From positions 434,001-498,000 of the forward strand of contig CBDBCK010000028.1 of assembly GCA_965203345.1 (NCBI GenBank): a stretch of 64,000 bases of DNA, in the 5' to 3' direction. The position numbers were made by a program, and so were the translations under genes. This DNA comes from CBDBCK01 sp965203345 (GTDB lineage Bacteria > Chloroflexota > Dehalococcoidia > Lucifugimonadales > Lucifugimonadaceae). The notes below the pieces were generated by a model. It searched no databases. It saw nothing but the letters and a program-made list of their open reading frames with translations, and was not told where the DNA came from. Numbering within the stretch: the stretch's first letter is position 1; each line of letters begins with the position of its first letter. Shown here piece after piece: positions 63,133 to 64,000 of this stretch.

Positions 63133-63675
63133 TCACCACCTTTGGATGAGACTGAACGCGTCCGCAAGAGAGCCTCCACAACTGTTCAGTCTTGGGGGAA
63201 GATTTTGAGGATCGACCGTAAGCCACGCAGTATCTGTCCCGCTTTGGCCTGTATGTTGTGATGTTATGTATCCTTCGGGAGATTTCCATTCTCGCAAAAC
63301 GACCTGTTTGCTTATTACCCAGCAATGAATCGTGAATGGGCTAATTCCAAGACAAATTAAGTAGTCGTAATTCTGATTTCTTATTTGTTGAAATGTGTAA
63401 GTGCCGTTTCTCCATTTTAGGGAGAATTTGATTTCAACACGTTGATATTGAACAACTCTATCAGCCTCACTGTCTGGCGACCGGCAAACATTCATCCCTT
63501 TTGCTGCACACCATCCCGCCACAAGCTTTTCTCCGATGGCACCCTTTTGCCTTGAGGGTCTCGTCTGAATCCATAGAAACGGACTATCTTTCCATTCAGG
63601 ATCACCATTTTCCCTTGTATACTCTCGTTGCAATGTTTCTGAAATACCGATAAGGATTTTGGTTTCGTCATCCAT
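63133..63675 (-). CDS. Restriction endonuclease of the second R-M pair
   Basis: A 180-residue protein with a PD-(D/E)xK core: 'GAIGEKLVAGWCAAKG', 'PDSEADRVV' and 'RVEIKFSLKW' (E-x-K). 'IRNQNYDYLICLGISP' is the strand-helix that follows in related type II enzymes next to Mod-type methyltransferases. It converges with the first cassette, 27 bases from stop to stop. Its start overlaps the end of the methyltransferase gene (ATGGATGA), the normal coupling, but its first 135 bases have a damaged tandem copy upstream. Confidence 0.75.
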   Translation of the reverse strand: MDDETKILIGISETLQREYTRENGDPEWKDSPFLWIQTRPSRQKGAIGEKLVAGWCAAKGMNVCRSPDSEADRVVQYQRVEIKFSLKWRNGTYTFQQIRNQNYDYLICLGISPFTIHCWVISKQVVLREWKSPEGYITSQHTGQSGTDTAWLTVDPQNLPPRLNSCGGSLADAFSLIQRW

Positions 63676-63820
63676 TTACTTGTTGCTTTGAAGGTCTAGT
63701 CTGAATCCCGTAGAAACGGACTATCTTTCCATTCAGGATCACCATTTTTCCTTGTATACTCTCGTTGCAATGTTTCTGGAAATTAATAAATGTTTTGGTT
63801 TCGTCATCCATTTGCTTGTT
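63548..63820 (-). repeat. Tandem duplication of about 135 bases at the methyltransferase/endonuclease junction
   Basis: Copy A (63548-63682) is the intact 5' end of the endonuclease gene. Copy B (63685-63820) repeats it with substitutions and small insertions or deletions. Shared runs include CGGACTATCTTTCCATTCAG and GTATACTCTCGTTGCAATGT. In copy B the frame is that of the methyltransferase, which therefore ends in a tail derived from the endonuclease. Confidence 0.92.
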
Positions 63821-64000
63821 ATCCGAAGTTAGTTTAAGGTCAGAAGCGCCGAAATCGATATAATCCCGCAACCTCTTTTTCATGACCTGAATTGCATCTG
63901 GGCTATTGTCAACCAATAAAAACCGACGGTTGTTTTTTGTTGCCGCATCTCTGGTAGTCTCGCTACCTGCAAAAAAGTCCACGACTAAATCGTTTACCTC
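63668..64000 (-). CDS. DNA methyltransferase C-terminal part (cut by window end)
   Basis: The frame is open to the last base, so the gene begins outside. The visible 110 residues start 'EVNDLVVDFFAGSETTRDAA' in two halves, the SAM motif of Mod-type adenine methyltransferases (usual form FFAGSGTT), followed by 'RRFLLVDNSPDAIQVMKKRL'. The second Gly of the motif is Glu here. From about residue 63 the tail ('MDDETKTFINFQ' to 'IQTRPSKQQ') derives from the duplicated endonuclease start and is not a normal part of the enzyme. It may be impaired, which matters because its endonuclease looks intact. Confidence 0.75.
   Translation of the reverse strand, partial: EVNDLVVDFFAGSETTRDAATKNNRRFLLVDNSPDAIQVMKKRLRDYIDFGASDLKLTSDNKQMDDETKTFINFQKHCNESIQGKMVILNGKIVRFYGIQTRPSKQQVNG

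Overview
The window is a bacterial chromosome segment that most resembles a Chloroflexota genome of the Dehalococcoidia/SAR202 kind. This is an inference from a 16S rRNA gene with no 23S or tRNA beside it, a galactonate-dehydratase-like enolase-superfamily gene, a phosphatidylinositol/mannoside lipid gene set, and ordinary housekeeping genes (clpX, dnaX, ybaB, ybeY, lpd). No phylogeny could be run. Housekeeping stretches have balanced base composition. Several inserted stretches are clearly AT-rich: 4.5-7.0 kb, 17.2-23.0 kb and 61.2-63.1 kb.

Layout. 1-2.3 kb: the 3' end of clpX facing a siroheme sulfite/nitrite reductase. 2.6-4.45 kb: a complete, isolated 16S rRNA unit with promoter, boxA and a matching processing stem. 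4.5-7.0 kb: AT-rich orphan genes, including a membrane/macro-like gene broken by one in-frame stop. 7.0-11 kb: an MFS exporter, a glycine-rich HNH-like protein, an enolase-superfamily enzyme and an SRPBCC protein. 11.1-17.1 kb (minus strand): two lipoproteins (one a permuted intradiol dioxygenase), a DUF368 polyprenyl-phosphate transporter, ybaB, dnaX, ybeY and rhaM. 17.2-24.5 kb: four tandem fucosyltransferase-like genes between rhaM and lpd; each spacer is a fossil fusion of the lpd 3' end to the rhaM 5' end, which shows how the array formed.

25.1-40.3 kb is the most unusual region. It holds a PLD-nuclease/SNF2 translocase, a large Eco57I-like methyltransferase with a specificity domain, and four pentapeptide-repeat proteins. 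One of these carries the methyltransferase's own N-terminal domain; the other three are membrane-anchored tandem paralogues. Methyltransferase fossils lie on both sides. I read it as a restriction or DISARM-like defence locus in which pentapeptide-repeat proteins (often DNA mimics) have become partners or decoys.

40.5-47 kb: a sulfur and methionine module (metX, metY, NAD-formate dehydrogenase, cysH); cysH has an attenuator-like leader with a possible leader peptide. 46.7-50.4 kb: crcB, an SDR and a pair of oligopeptide ABC ATPases without permeases. 50.4-56 kb: a class III aminotransferase, then ino1, pimA-like and phosphatidylinositol-phosphate-synthase-like genes for inositol lipids, and an HTH sensor. 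56.5-57.2 kb: a transaldolase-like enzyme. 57.4-64 kb: a second DNA-processing/defence stretch with HerA-NurA, a degenerate spacer, a type II methyltransferase/endonuclease pair, and a second methyltransferase/endonuclease pair cut by the window edge and scarred by a tandem duplication.
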